Positions 54,046 to 62,652 of a stretch of 64,000 nt of DNA are shown here, piece after piece (position 1 is the first letter of the stretch; each line of letters starts with the position of its first letter). The notes beneath the pieces were generated by a model. It saw only the letters and a program-made list of their open reading frames with translations. It was not told the origin of the DNA and ran no database searches. Where the stretch lies: positions 62,001 to 126,000 of the forward strand of contig NZ_JAGDYP010000003.1 of NCBI RefSeq assembly GCF_017565765.1. Reading direction: 5' to 3'. The position numbers were made by a program, and so were the translations under genes. This DNA is from Capnocytophaga bilenii (GTDB taxonomy: Bacteria; Bacteroidota; Bacteroidia; Flavobacteriales; Flavobacteriaceae).

Positions 54046-54813
54046 TTATTTTGAATTTTCATAAAGTAATTCTGCTATATCATATACTTTTAACGTCCCT
54101 TCTTTATGTTTTACACCATCGCACATCATCGTATTACAAAACGGACAAGCGGTAGCGATAATTTCAGCCTTTGTTTCCATAGCCTGCTCGGTGCGGAGTA
54201 CATTTATTTCTTTATCACCTTTTTCAGCTTCTTTAAACATCTGCGCACCTCCCGCACCGCAGCACAAAGCACGAGCTCGGTTCTTTTTCATCTCTACCAA
54301 ATCAACCTCCAAACGCTCTAATATCTCGCGCGGCGCATTGTACACCTTGTTAGCCCTACCAAGGTAGCAAGGGTCGTGAAAGGTAATGCGCTTGCCTCTG
54401 AAAGTACCACCTTCTATTGTAAGGCGTCCTTCATCTATCAATTTTTTAAGCAATTGGGTGTGATGCATCACTTCGTAATTACCCCCCAGTGCAGGGTATT
54501 CGTTTTTAATCGTATTAAAACAATGCGGACAGGTGGTTACTATTTTAGTAATCTGGTAACTATTGAGCACCTCTATATTCATCATTGCCTGCATCTGAAA
54601 AAGAAACTCATTGCCGGCACGCTTGGCAGGGTCGCCAGTGCAGCTCTCTTCGGTGCCAAGCACAGCAAAGCGTACCCCTGCCTTTTCTAACAGGTGAGCA
54701 AAAGCCTTGACGATGCGCCTTGCGCGATCATCAAAACTACCAGCACAGCCCACCCAAAAAAGTACTTCGGGAGTTTCGCCCTGTGCCGAAAGTTCCGCCA
54801 TTGTTTTTATCAT
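54046..54813 (-). CDS. CCG-domain (Fe-S)-binding oxidoreductase subunit
   Basis: 255 residues with two CCG-type cysteine motifs: VGCAGSFDDRA, CTGDPAKR and TCPHCFNTI in the first half, HDPCYLGRAN and ALCCGAGGAQM plus ACPFCNTMM in the second. This is the HdrB/GlpC/LutA-type fold binding Fe-S clusters. In flavobacteria it commonly follows a partner Fe-S protein gene, which is not seen here; the next upstream gene is an unrelated acidic protein. Confidence 0.88.
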   Translation of the reverse strand: MIKTMAELSAQGETPEVLFWVGCAGSFDDRARRIVKAFAHLLEKAGVRFAVLGTEESCTGDPAKRAGNEFLFQMQAMMNIEVLNSYQITKIVTTCPHCFNTIKNEYPALGGNYEVMHHTQLLKKLIDEGRLTIEGGTFRGKRITFHDPCYLGRANKVYNAPREILERLEVDLVEMKKNRARALCCGAGGAQMFKEAEKGDKEINVLRTEQAMETKAEIIATACPFCNTMMCDGVKHKEGTLKVYDIAELLYENSK

Positions 54814-54882
54814 ACTATTCCAATTTGAAAATTAGCAAATTAGTAAATTAGTAAATTTAGTGTGAGTCGTATAGTTTGTAGC

Positions 54883-55242
54883 TTATTTTACGATTTGTAA
54901 ATCGCCATCTACAAAACCTATAGCTATATGTTGTACGTTAAAGAGTTTAATACTATTTTCAGCTACTATTTCTTTAAGAATTTCAGTAATCATTGAGAGT
55001 ACTTGCTCCCAATGAACTTCTTCAGGTATTTCATCTAAAGGTAAAAAGCAGTCATCAGGTACAAAATCGTCTTCGCAAGCCCAATCAGGGTCTTCATCAT
55101 CATACCAAGAAGAACCTATAAGCTCTAATTCATAGGGTTCTGAGATGTTAAAATTCAGAGCAACAATATCATTAGGTAAGTTTTCTTGACTATCTATACC
55201 AACTAACCATCTTTTTATCTTATTTTTAATAGCTTCTTTCAT
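54883..55242 (-). CDS. Acidic hypothetical protein
   Basis: 119 residues, strongly acidic (SWYDDEDPDWACEDDFVPDD), with a helical C-terminal part VHWEQVLSMITEILKEIV and ending HIAIGFVDGDLQIVK. The composition and the Trp-Tyr-acid cluster recall immunity proteins of contact or T6SS toxins, but no toxin is adjacent and no family is recognised. It is flanked by short AATTTGCTAATT repeats, suggesting independent insertion. Confidence 0.65.
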   Translation of the reverse strand: MKEAIKNKIKRWLVGIDSQENLPNDIVALNFNISEPYELELIGSSWYDDEDPDWACEDDFVPDDCFLPLDEIPEEVHWEQVLSMITEILKEIVAENSIKLFNVQHIAIGFVDGDLQIVK

Positions 55243-55297
55243 TTTAAAAATAATTTGCTAATTCACTAATTTCCCAATTTGCTAATTCACTAATTTC

Positions 55298-55717
55298 CTA
55301 ATCATTAAACACCTCTACCGTTTCCTCTTTAAGCACCAAATCGGTGAATTTGCCCTTGTAGCGAGTCGCCTTCACCACGTGATTATCAATCCAATGATAG
55401 TTACCCCCACGAGGCTTACCAAAGATAATACCGTGATACTTAAAGCCATTTTCTTTTAGCCATCGCTCAGTAACCTCGCGATGTGCTTCGGTACGCGAAG
55501 TAAAAAAGTAAATTACGTGTCCCTCGTCATACCATTTATTTACTTGTGCCAGCGCATCCAGAAAAACCGCAGCAGTCGCCATACGTTCAGGTTCTTCGTT
55601 AGGAATATCTTCACCTACCGTACCATCAATGTCTATGAGGTAGTTTTTCACTCCTTCGGGCAATATAGGGTTCATATTCCCCTGAGCATCCTCTTGTAAA
55701 ACAAATTTTTCAGTCAT
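55298..55717 (-). CDS. HAD-like phosphatase
   Basis: 139 residues from ATG 55717 (an ATG six codons earlier is possible). Motif I is YLIDIDGTVGED (DxDGT), motif II FFTSRTEAHREV, and GKPRGGNYHWIDNH carries the Lys and late acid region. A compact HAD hydrolase without a large cap. Substrate unknown. Confidence 0.8.
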   Translation of the reverse strand: MTEKFVLQEDAQGNMNPILPEGVKNYLIDIDGTVGEDIPNEEPERMATAAVFLDALAQVNKWYDEGHVIYFFTSRTEAHREVTERWLKENGFKYHGIIFGKPRGGNYHWIDNHVVKATRYKGKFTDLVLKEETVEVFND

Positions 55718-55746
55718 AATATTCAATTTAGCCAATTAGCAAATTA

Positions 55747-56577
55747 TTAAGGAATCCATTTTTTCTCAAAGTTAGGTTTGCGCTTTTCAAGGAACGCATC
55801 GCGCCCTTCTTTCGCCTCATCAGTCATATAAGCCAAGCGAGTCGCTTCACCTGCAAATACCTGCTGACCTACCATACCGTCATCAGTGAGGTTCATTGCA
55901 AACTTCAGCATTTTTATAGAAGTAGGCGATTTTGCCATTATCTCTTGCGCCCATTCAAAAGCAGTTGCTTCAAGCGCATCGTGAGGCACTACCGCATTTA
56001 CCATACCCATTTCGAAAGCCTCTTGCGCAGAATAGTTGCGCCCTAAGAAGAAAATTTCGCGGGCTTTCTTCTGCCCCACCATTTTAGCAAGGTAAGCCGA
56101 ACCATAACCCGCATCAAAACTCGTTACATCGGCATCAGTTTGCTTAAAAATAGCGTGCTCTTTGCTAGCGAGGGTAAGGTCGCATACTACGTGCAATGAG
56201 TGTCCGCCCCCCACTGCCCAACCCGGCACTACCGCAATCACCACTTTGGGCATAAAGCGAATAAGGCGTTGCACCTCAAGAATATTCAGTCGGTGATAGC
56301 CATCATCGCCCACATAGCCTTGGTGCCCACGCGCTTTTTGGTCGCCACCACTGCAAAAACTCCACACACCATCTTTAGGCGAAGGACCTTCGGCAGAAAG
56401 CAATACCGCCCCTATATTGATATCCTCATAAGCATCTTTAAACGCATCGAGCAGTTCGGCAGTAGTTTTAGGGCGAAAAGCATTGCGCACCTCAGGACGG
56501 TTGAAGGCAATACGCGCTACACCATCACATTTTTTATACGTAATATCTTCGTATTCTTTTACGGTTATCCAGTTCAT
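55747..56577 (-). CDS. menB: 1,4-dihydroxy-2-naphthoyl-CoA synthase
   Basis: 276 residues, crotonase fold. MenB-specific features are seen: GVARIAFNRPEVRNAFRPKT, CSGGDQKARG, VPGWAVGGGHSLHVVCDLT, DADVTSFDAGYGSAYLAK and the C-terminal FLEKRKPNF. It closes the second aromatic ring in menaquinone synthesis and works upstream of menA (20731-21633). A promoter match is 40-70 bp upstream. Confidence 0.97.
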   Translation of the reverse strand: MNWITVKEYEDITYKKCDGVARIAFNRPEVRNAFRPKTTAELLDAFKDAYEDINIGAVLLSAEGPSPKDGVWSFCSGGDQKARGHQGYVGDDGYHRLNILEVQRLIRFMPKVVIAVVPGWAVGGGHSLHVVCDLTLASKEHAIFKQTDADVTSFDAGYGSAYLAKMVGQKKAREIFFLGRNYSAQEAFEMGMVNAVVPHDALEATAFEWAQEIMAKSPTSIKMLKFAMNLTDDGMVGQQVFAGEATRLAYMTDEAKEGRDAFLEKRKPNFEKKWIP

Positions 56578-56616
56578 ATAAGTGAAAAGTAAAAAAAGAA
56601 AAAGTTATTTAGGCGA

Positions 56617-56648
56617 CAAAGATAGTAATAATTTGTCAATTAGCCAAT
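56617..56648 (-). promoter_or_regulatory. Promoter of menB
   Basis: Minus strand: ATTG (56645-56648), 20-bp spacer, TATCTTTG (56617-56624), about 40 bp upstream of the menB ATG. It overlaps the 3' end of the small HTH-like gene. Confidence 0.6.
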
Positions 56649-56893
56649 TTGTCTTCGCCAAATTCAGCATTTAAGATACGGTACAGCGTTTGCCGTGAGA
56701 TAAAGAATTTAGGGTAAATAAACTCTCGCCATATTACCGTAATAGGAATGTAGCGCGCATCGTGCTTGTTAAACTCTTCTATCACCGCCTTGTTGCGTTC
56801 GCGCAAGTTTTGTCCTCGCAAGTGGTGTGCCTGTGTGCTTGCTGTCGCAGCAGAGGCACTCATTCTTCTGATGGTTTTCTCGGTTGTTTTCAT
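56636..56893 (-). CDS. Small basic HTH-like protein
   Basis: 85 residues, basic, with an Ala/Ser/Thr-rich start (RRMSASAATASTQA), then LRERNKAVIEEFNKHDARY and the helix-turn-helix-like end FFISRQTLYRILNAEFG. It looks like a small DNA-binding regulator; family not recognised. It is divergent from the S24 repressor gene 198 bp away, so a regulatory pairing is possible. Confidence 0.6.
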   Translation of the reverse strand: MKTTEKTIRRMSASAATASTQAHHLRGQNLRERNKAVIEEFNKHDARYIPITVIWREFIYPKFFISRQTLYRILNAEFGEDKLAN

Positions 56894-56967
56894 CTATTTT
56901 TATCATTTTTTTTAATTGGTGCAAATCGCACATTATAATTTACAATTCATAATTCCCCAATAATCAC

Positions 56968-56975
56968 TATCTTTG
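56968..56975 (+). promoter_or_regulatory. -7 element for the S24 repressor
   Basis: TATCTTTG on the plus strand, about 115 bp before the ATG at 57091, giving a long leader; -33 is weak. Confidence 0.35.
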
Positions 56976-57090
56976 CGCCCTAAATCAACTGTAGATTTAT
57001 AGGGCAAAGGTATAGAGTTTTTCTTTATCTTCCAAATTTATTACAAAGAAATTCTCTAATATTTTTAATATAATTTATACTGAATTGGTA

Positions 57091-57924
57091 ATGAGTGTAA
57101 AAGAACGCATCAAACGATTTATAGAAGCAGAAGGCTTATCTGCAGCTGCTTTTGAAAAAGAAATAGGCGCATCCAACGGCTATGTAAACAGCATTTCTAA
57201 AAGTATAGGGATTGATAAACTGAACTTAGTATTAGAGAAATACCCTAATCTCAATTTAGAATGGCTTATTACAGGCAAAGGCACTATGCTAAAAAATAAA
57301 ACGCTAAGCACCACACCCAAAGTAGAAGTAATCCCCCCCGTGCGAGTAGAGGGTAAAGACCTAATGCCAAAAGTCGTAGTAGTAGACGACCAAGATGAGG
57401 AACGCATCCCCCTAGTGCCCGTCTATGCCCAAGCAGGCTATTTAAGCGGCTATGACGATTGTTCTTTTATCGAAACCCTCCCCACCTATAGTTTGCCCAC
57501 ACTGCGCAATGGCACCTATCGTATGTTTCAAGTAAGCGGTTTGTCTATGTTTCCCACCCTGCAAGACGGCAGTTATGTAGTCGGTAAGTTTGTCGAAGAT
57601 TGGCAAAGCCTTACCAGCAATCGCGTATACGTAGTTGTTACCCAAAATGATGGTATTATCGTCAAGCGAGTGATTAATAGCATTGAAAAATACGGCACTT
57701 TGTATTGCAAGAGCGACAATCGCACCTATCCCCATATTTCAGTACATTTATCCGAAGTAAAAGAAGTGTGGGAGTGTAAGATGCATCTTTCCTTTGAGTT
57801 CCTCGACCCCGTTACCAATTACCAAAAGATAGCCGCTTTAGAAGCCGATGTCGCCCATTTAAAAGAAGTCATAAGTACGATGGAAGCCCGCCATAACGAA
57901 GAAAAGCAGAGCGTTTTACAGTAA
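57091..57924 (+). CDS. LexA/CI-like repressor with S24 peptidase domain
   Basis: 277 residues from ATG 57091, preferred over the TTG at 57085. An N-terminal XRE-type HTH occupies about 1-65 (VKERIKRFIEAEGLSAAAFE, GASNGYVNSISK). The C-terminal half is S24: SGLSMFPTL with catalytic Ser and GIIVKRVI with the Lys of the Ser-Lys dyad. A coiled-coil tail follows (ALEADVAHLKEVISTMEARH). Such repressors self-cleave upon RecA signalling or act without cleavage. No phage genes are adjacent, so it is a stand-alone stress regulator or prophage relic. Confidence 0.88.
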   Translation: MSVKERIKRFIEAEGLSAAAFEKEIGASNGYVNSISKSIGIDKLNLVLEKYPNLNLEWLITGKGTMLKNKTLSTTPKVEVIPPVRVEGKDLMPKVVVVDDQDEERIPLVPVYAQAGYLSGYDDCSFIETLPTYSLPTLRNGTYRMFQVSGLSMFPTLQDGSYVVGKFVEDWQSLTSNRVYVVVTQNDGIIVKRVINSIEKYGTLYCKSDNRTYPHISVHLSEVKEVWECKMHLSFEFLDPVTNYQKIAALEADVAHLKEVISTMEARHNEEKQSVLQ

Positions 57925-57934
57925 AACGTCTGCT
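57905..57934 (+). repeat. Inverted repeat spanning the S24 stop codon
   Basis: AGCAGA-G-CGTTTTA, loop CAG, TAAAACG-TCTGCT: 13 paired bases with one bulged G, containing the TAA stop. No T-run follows, so an mRNA 3' stability element, weak terminator or operator are possible. Confidence 0.6.
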
Positions 57935-57943
57935 AATCCCCAT

Positions 57944-58455
57944 CCCCTCTTGTAAGCAAAATAGAATAGATGATGAAGGCGCAAAAAGAGGGGAACTCAA
58001 AAAGCAAATAAATGAGTTATCCCGCTGGCGCAAGCCTGCAGCTTATGCCCAATTCAAAATTCAAAATCCAAAATTCATAATTCTCCCAACTCCCATTGTA
58101 AAATCTTTGCAAAGATAGGTAAAATTCCCCCCCCATTGTTAAAATAATGTTAAATTTCACAATGTATAATGTTAAATTTTTTATTTTTAGTCATTAGCCT
58201 AATCCATCAGCTAACAACACCGAAGGTTCAGCGAAGGATGAGCGAAGGAAAGTCAGCGAGCTGGCGCAGCTGAGTATGTGACCCCGTTGGCGCAGCTTGC
58301 AGCTTGTGCCCAATTCAAAATTCATAATTCATAATTCAAAATACACCCTTTGGCAAACTTTCAGAGTTTGCCAAAGTTTTTTATACCCCCAATTCAAAAT
58401 TCATAATTCAAAATTCATAATTATTTCGTATATTTGCACAAAATAATAGACAAAG
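57944..58455. repeat. Gene-free stretch made of dispersed repeats
   Basis: No gene is seen. From left: an 8-bp inverted repeat CCCCTCTT / AAGAGGGG (57944-57993), GCTGGCGCAAGCCTGCAGC, AATTCAAAATT-type words (58050-58085), an inverted copy of the 11-bp composite repeat (58214-58282), GTTGGCGCAGCTTGCAGC, and more AATTCATAATTC words. It ends with the promoter-like TATATTTG (58430-58437) of the antitoxin. Confidence 0.7.
58348..58376 (+). terminator. Terminator-like palindrome
   Basis: CTTTGGCAAACT / AGTTTGCCAAAG around a short loop, followed by a six-base T-run (58377-58382). The stem resembles the palindrome inside the MITE copies near 9600. It may end transcription from the S24 gene. Confidence 0.55.
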
Positions 58456-58460
58456 ACAAA

Positions 58461-58712
58461 ATGGTTGAATTTTCATTTAAAGTAAAAGGAAATAGTGCTC
58501 CTGCATTAGCCTTTATAGCATATGCAAAAACTCTCAATTTTATAGAGTTTGATACACCCGAAAAAATAGTTCAGGCTGAACCTGCAACAACAGAAGATGA
58601 TGAGCATTATGATTTTATAATGAGTTTATCAAAAAAAACTAATAAGAAAGTGGCAGCCCGTTTGGCTAAAGAAAAAAATATAATTTTACCTTCACAAAAA
58701 AATAAAATATGA
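58461..58712 (+). CDS. Antitoxin-like protein of a PIN toxin-antitoxin pair
   Basis: 83 residues from ATG 58461; the TTG at 58434 lies in the -7 box TATATTTG and was rejected. The sequence starts MVEFSFKVKGNSAPALAFIA, with a helical middle and a basic C-terminus (KKTNKKVAARLAKEKNI). Its stop overlaps the ATG of a PIN-domain gene (ATGA), the usual antitoxin-toxin arrangement. No specific family is recognised. Confidence 0.65.
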   Translation: MVEFSFKVKGNSAPALAFIAYAKTLNFIEFDTPEKIVQAEPATTEDDEHYDFIMSLSKKTNKKVAARLAKEKNIILPSQKNKI

Positions 58713-58855
58713 CTGTAATTGCCGATAGTAATATTTTTTATAGTGCTTTAATAACTCCTAATGGTTATATAGCTACTATACTGAAAGATAAAAACTTACA
58801 GTTCTTAGCCCCCGACTATATTATAGACATTTTTTTATTACTACTGAAGAATTAG
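58709..58855 (+). pseudogene. Truncated PIN-domain toxin
   Basis: 48 codons: MTVIADSNIFYSALITPNGY has the first PIN acid (Asp6) and pattern, and QFLAPDYIIDIF continues as in intact toxins, whose next residues and further acids are missing. After the T-run at 58840-58846 the frame ends in KN and stop. Full toxins are about 130 residues. The remnant is inactive by sequence. Confidence 0.75.
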
Positions 58856-58907
58856 GCAAATATCTTTACAAAAAAAGATATTGATTCATAAACAATAAAA
58901 GCGATTA

Positions 58908-60062
58908 CTATTCAAACACAGCACCTGCATTTTTAAGCAAGGCAATACACAGCGATATTTCTTCTTTTTCAGAAGGAGAAATATCGCTGTGATTTTCGTC
59001 ATAACAGAGATTGTCTAAAACACTTGAGGTGGCTGTATCTCCTTCAAAAGCAAAATAATTGATATTAGGGTTAGCACCCTTATCAAGAAGATATTTCATT
59101 AGGGTGGGTTGATGCTGGTACGAGGTGTGCATCAGGGCATTGATGCCCTCAAAACCAAAATAATCAATATCAGCACCCATAGCAATCATTTTATCGGCAA
59201 TGTCAATGGTTTGTGCTATGAGTTGATTTTTATCAAGTGTAGGATTGTCCTCAAGCATAAGAACTGCGGAGGCGAATAGCTCACAAAAAGCGGTTTCGCC
59301 ATTGTTGTTCACTGCATTGATGTTAGCTCCTTGGGCAAGAGCCTGCTGTATAGTATCCCAACTAAGGTTATCAACCCCCTCAAAGAGTTTGCGCTCGGCA
59401 CCCGTAAGTGGGGCGATGCTTTCTTTAGCGTTTAGCAAACTTATTATATTGTGATTGCAGTGTATAAAATAGTGCTTTATCTCCTCAAAGGAATAGCTTT
59501 TTTGGTGAACCTCAAGCGGATAATGTGTTTTGTCATATTTGTATTGATCGCTTACTTTTTGGCAAACCGCACTATTCAGGTCATCTTCGTCTAAAACTAT
59601 ACTTACTAACAATCTATTATCATTATCTTTGCTAAAGTGTACCCTCTCACTGCTGCTTATAATGGGACTTTCGCAAAGGGCTATAAGCGTCTCCCAAAAG
59701 TACTGCTCGGCAGCAGCTCTGTGTTTATCGGTAAAAGTTAGCTTTAGGTGAGGTGCTTTTTGTTTTACCCATTGGTACTTTAGGTAATGAGGGTATTTTT
59801 CTTCCACAAGTTTGCAAGCAATGTTCCATATTTGGATAGCGTAATTCAGTTTGAGACTTTGTAATTGGAAGTGAGCCTCTACCTTTTGGTTGCCGATGCT
59901 AAGGTGAGAAAAAAAGCGAGTGTGCGAATGATGAAGGTTTATTTGATAAGGTAGATAACTATTGTGATTCTTATTGCCTAAGAATTGTATAAAATCTTTG
60001 ATAAGGCAGGAAATCTTAAATTCTTCGGGAGAATAAAGGTTTGTAAAATAGGCAAATTTCAT
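58908..60062 (-). CDS. Ankyrin-repeat protein
   Basis: 384 residues. The first 230 residues are unassigned (aromatic and His-rich). The C-terminal part has ankyrin-like units: SWDTIQQALAQGANINAVNN then NGETAFCELFASA, KMIAMGADIDYFGFEGINAL, and LMKYLLDKGANPNI. Likely a protein-interaction role in the cytoplasm; partner unknown. It is divergent from accD. Confidence 0.8.
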   Translation of the reverse strand: MKFAYFTNLYSPEEFKISCLIKDFIQFLGNKNHNSYLPYQINLHHSHTRFFSHLSIGNQKVEAHFQLQSLKLNYAIQIWNIACKLVEEKYPHYLKYQWVKQKAPHLKLTFTDKHRAAAEQYFWETLIALCESPIISSSERVHFSKDNDNRLLVSIVLDEDDLNSAVCQKVSDQYKYDKTHYPLEVHQKSYSFEEIKHYFIHCNHNIISLLNAKESIAPLTGAERKLFEGVDNLSWDTIQQALAQGANINAVNNNGETAFCELFASAVLMLEDNPTLDKNQLIAQTIDIADKMIAMGADIDYFGFEGINALMHTSYQHQPTLMKYLLDKGANPNINYFAFEGDTATSSVLDNLCYDENHSDISPSEKEEISLCIALLKNAGAVFE

Positions 60063-60092
60063 AGTGCTTGTATTTTAAAAGTTTGCGTAAGG

Positions 60093-60100
60093 CAAAGATA
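60093..60100 (-). promoter_or_regulatory. -7 element for the ankyrin gene
   Basis: Minus-strand TATCTTTG, 31 bp before the ATG. It lies back-to-back with the accD promoter. Confidence 0.5.
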
Positions 60101-60109
60101 CTGAAAAAA

Positions 60110-60139
60110 TTGTTAATTGAAAAATATTTTATATCTTTG
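60110..60139 (+). promoter_or_regulatory. Promoter of accD
   Basis: TTG (60110-60112), 19-bp spacer, TATCTTTG (60132-60139), 28 bp before the ATG at 60168. Confidence 0.65.
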
Positions 60140-60167
60140 CATTCTAAAAAGCAAAACAAATTATCTT

Positions 60168-61022
60168 ATGTCTTGGTTTAAAAGAAAAGCAAAAGGAATT
60201 CAAACTTCTACTGAAGAGAAAAAGGATATCCCAAAAGGATTATGGTTTAAATCGCCAAGCGGTAAAATCGTTGAGCAAGATGAATTGGCTACAAATTATT
60301 ACGTAAGCCCTGAAGACGACTACCACGTGCGTATAGGAAGTAAGGAGTATTTTCAAATACTTTTTGATAATAATGAGTTTAAAGAACTTGATGCTAATAT
60401 GTCTTCTAAAGACCCTTTAGATTTTGTCGATACCAAATCGTATAAAGTGCGATTGGAAGAAGCCGAACAAAAAACAAATCTAAAAGATGCAGTGCGTACC
60501 GCTGTAGGTAACTCTAAAGGATTACCATTAGTAATTGCGTGTATGGATTTTGCTTTCATTGGGGGCTCAATGGGGAGCGTTGTTGGCGAAAAAATATGTC
60601 GTGCTATTAGCTATGCTATTAAGCATAAATTGCCTTTCTTGATGATTTCTAAATCGGGGGGAGCACGTATGATGGAAGCTGCACTATCACTGATGCAAAT
60701 GGCAAAAACATCTATCAAATTAGCTCAGTTAGACGAAGCCAAATTGCCATATATTTCACTTTGCACCGACCCTACTACGGGGGGCATTAGTGCTTCATTT
60801 GCAATGCTTGGCGACATCAATATTGCCGAACCAGGCGCGCTTATAGGCTTTGCCGGACCTCGTGTAGTGAAAGATACCACAGGACAAGATTTGCCTGAAG
60901 GCTTCCAAACCGCTGAGTTTGTACTGGAACACGGCTTCTTAGATTTTATCGTCAATAGAAAACAGCTAAAAGACACTGTAAATCTGTACCTCGACTTAGT
61001 GTTGAACAGAAAAGTAAGATAG
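60168..61022 (+). CDS. accD: Acetyl-CoA carboxylase carboxyltransferase subunit beta
   Basis: 284 residues from ATG 60168; the earlier in-frame ATG at 60117 precedes the promoter. Core motifs: [53 protein letters not shown] and [20 protein letters not shown]. The N-terminus [17 protein letters not shown] lacks the four zinc-ribbon cysteines of E. coli AccD, as in other flavobacterial AccD. It transfers the carboxyl group to acetyl-CoA for fatty-acid synthesis. It is followed by mvaD after 4 bp. Confidence 0.96.
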   Translation: MSWFKRKAKGIQTSTEEKKDIPKGLWFKSPSGKIVEQDELATNYYVSPEDDYHVRIGSKEYFQILFDNNEFKELDANMSSKDPLDFVDTKSYKVRLEEAEQKTNLKDAVRTAVGNSKGLPLVIACMDFAFIGGSMGSVVGEKICRAISYAIKHKLPFLMISKSGGARMMEAALSLMQMAKTSIKLAQLDEAKLPYISLCTDPTTGGISASFAMLGDINIAEPGALIGFAGPRVVKDTTGQDLPEGFQTAEFVLEHGFLDFIVNRKQLKDTVNLYLDLVLNRKVR

Positions 61023-61026
61023 AAGA

Positions 61027-62040
61027 ATGATTACATTCAAAGCTCCAAGTAATATAGCCCTTGTAAAGTACTGGGGGAAAAGAAAGGGTCAGCTGCCTGC
61101 TAACCCCTCTATTAGCTTTACTCTTACCAATTGCTATACCGAAACTTCCGTAGCATACCAAAAACTCAATGTACCTGCAAAAGATTTTTCATTCGACTTC
61201 TACCTCGATAATGAGCTTAAGCCAGACTTTCGCCCAAAAATAGAAACCTTCTTCAGCAGAATAGAACCTTATTTAGATTTTCTTAGAGACTATCATTTTA
61301 CGATTCATTCTCACAATTCATTTCCGCATAGTAGTGGGATAGCTTCCTCGGCGAGCAGTATGGCAGCACTATCGGTATGCCTTATGCAGGTAGCCAAAGA
61401 AATAGGCAACACCTATACCGAAGATGAATTTTGGCAAAAAGCTTCTGTATTAGCTCGTTTGGGCTCGGGAAGCGCTTGCCGCAGTGTGAAAGGAAACGTT
61501 GTTGTATGGGGCAAACACCCAGATATTGAAGGTAGTAACGATGAATACGGCATTCTATTTCCTTACCCTGTTCACCAAATATTTACTACCTATCAAGATA
61601 CTATACTGCTGATAGACCGAGGTAAAAAACAAGTCAGTAGCTCTGTAGGGCACGATTTAATGCACGGTCATCCTTTTGCTGAGGCGCGTTTTGAGCAAGC
61701 CAACCGCAATATTACGCTTCTATCAGATTGTTTGCAAAGAGGAGATGTTGAAAAATTCATTGAAATAGTAGAAAGTGAAGCACTTACCCTCCACGCTATG
61801 ATGCAAACTAGTATTCCGTATTTTATACTGATGCGTCCCAATACTTTAGAAGTGATTCAGCGGGTATGGCAGTATCGCAAAGATACGGGAGTGCCGCTGT
61901 GTTTTACCCTCGATGCGGGTGCCAATGTACACTTGCTATATCCTGAAAACGTAAAGGATAAGGTACAGGCGTTTATCAAAAATGAATTAGCACATTTTTG
62001 CGAAGAAGGAAAATATATTAATGACCAATTAGCAAATTAG
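61027..62040 (+). CDS. mvaD: Diphosphomevalonate decarboxylase
   Basis: 337 residues of the GHMP family. APSNIALVKYWGKRKGQLPA at the start, the GHMP loop PHSSGIASSASSMAALSVCL, and LGSGSACRSVKG and DAGANVHLLYP late are typical of MvaD. It makes isopentenyl diphosphate, showing that this organism uses the mevalonate route, as several flavobacteria do. Only 4 bp after accD. Confidence 0.95.
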   Translation: MITFKAPSNIALVKYWGKRKGQLPANPSISFTLTNCYTETSVAYQKLNVPAKDFSFDFYLDNELKPDFRPKIETFFSRIEPYLDFLRDYHFTIHSHNSFPHSSGIASSASSMAALSVCLMQVAKEIGNTYTEDEFWQKASVLARLGSGSACRSVKGNVVVWGKHPDIEGSNDEYGILFPYPVHQIFTTYQDTILLIDRGKKQVSSSVGHDLMHGHPFAEARFEQANRNITLLSDCLQRGDVEKFIEIVESEALTLHAMMQTSIPYFILMRPNTLEVIQRVWQYRKDTGVPLCFTLDAGANVHLLYPENVKDKVQAFIKNELAHFCEEGKYINDQLAN

Positions 62041-62066
62041 CAAATTGTCAAATTAACAATTCGAAA

Positions 62067-62639
62067 ATGGTAACCAATATCAATCAGTTAGACCCTATTA
62101 ACGGGCTTTATACCTACGCAGAATATCTGTTGTGGAAGTTTGAAGAGCGGGTAGAGCTTTTCAAAGGGAAGTTGTTTAAAATGGCTGCCCCTTCTATTGA
62201 TCATCAGCGTATATCACGCAGGCTTACGCTATTGTTAGGCAATTATTTCATAGGAAAGCCTTGCGAGCTATTCACTGCTCCTTTTGATGTAGTACTTCCT
62301 TCTAAAGAGGGCACAGATAATACTGTTTTACAACCCGATCTTTGTGTAGTATGTGATCCTGAGAAGCTGGCTGATGGCAAACGTTGCTATGGAGCCCCAG
62401 ACTGGGTATTAGAAATTGTATCGCCTAGCAATGCCGAAAAAGAATTAAATAAAAAGTTAGCCCTTTACGAAGAGGCTCAAGTAGCCGAATATTGGGTAGT
62501 GCGTCCTGAAGAAAAAGAGTTGGATAGGTTTGTGTTGCAAAACGGCAAATATACCGTCCTACGTCCGCTTTTTGCAGGGAGTGTAGTAAGTCCAGAGAAG
62601 TTTCCTGAACTCCAAATAAATTTGAATGACATATTCTAA
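62067..62639 (+). CDS. Uma2 family (DUF820) endonuclease-like protein, copy 2
   Basis: 190 residues, close paralogue of the gene at 40335: both begin with NINQLDxxNGLYTYA, share FDVVLPxxEG, QPDLCVVCDPEKLADGKRC and YEEAxVAEYWxVRP. The catalytic acids are kept (PDWVLEIVSPSNAE). It is 26 bp after mvaD, in a gap of AATTAGCAAATT words. Confidence 0.85.
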   Translation: MVTNINQLDPINGLYTYAEYLLWKFEERVELFKGKLFKMAAPSIDHQRISRRLTLLLGNYFIGKPCELFTAPFDVVLPSKEGTDNTVLQPDLCVVCDPEKLADGKRCYGAPDWVLEIVSPSNAEKELNKKLALYEEAQVAEYWVVRPEEKELDRFVLQNGKYTVLRPLFAGSVVSPEKFPELQINLNDIF

Positions 62640-62652
62640 TTCGCAAATTCTT

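Noticed and set aside
54045-54062. Earlier ATG of the restriction endonuclease
   Set aside because: It overlaps the preceding gene by 17 bp and adds only six residues; the ATG at 54044 fits directly after the stop codon.
60117-60167. N-terminal extension of AccD
   Set aside because: It covers the promoter -7 box; [10 protein letters not shown] is the usual flavobacterial AccD start.
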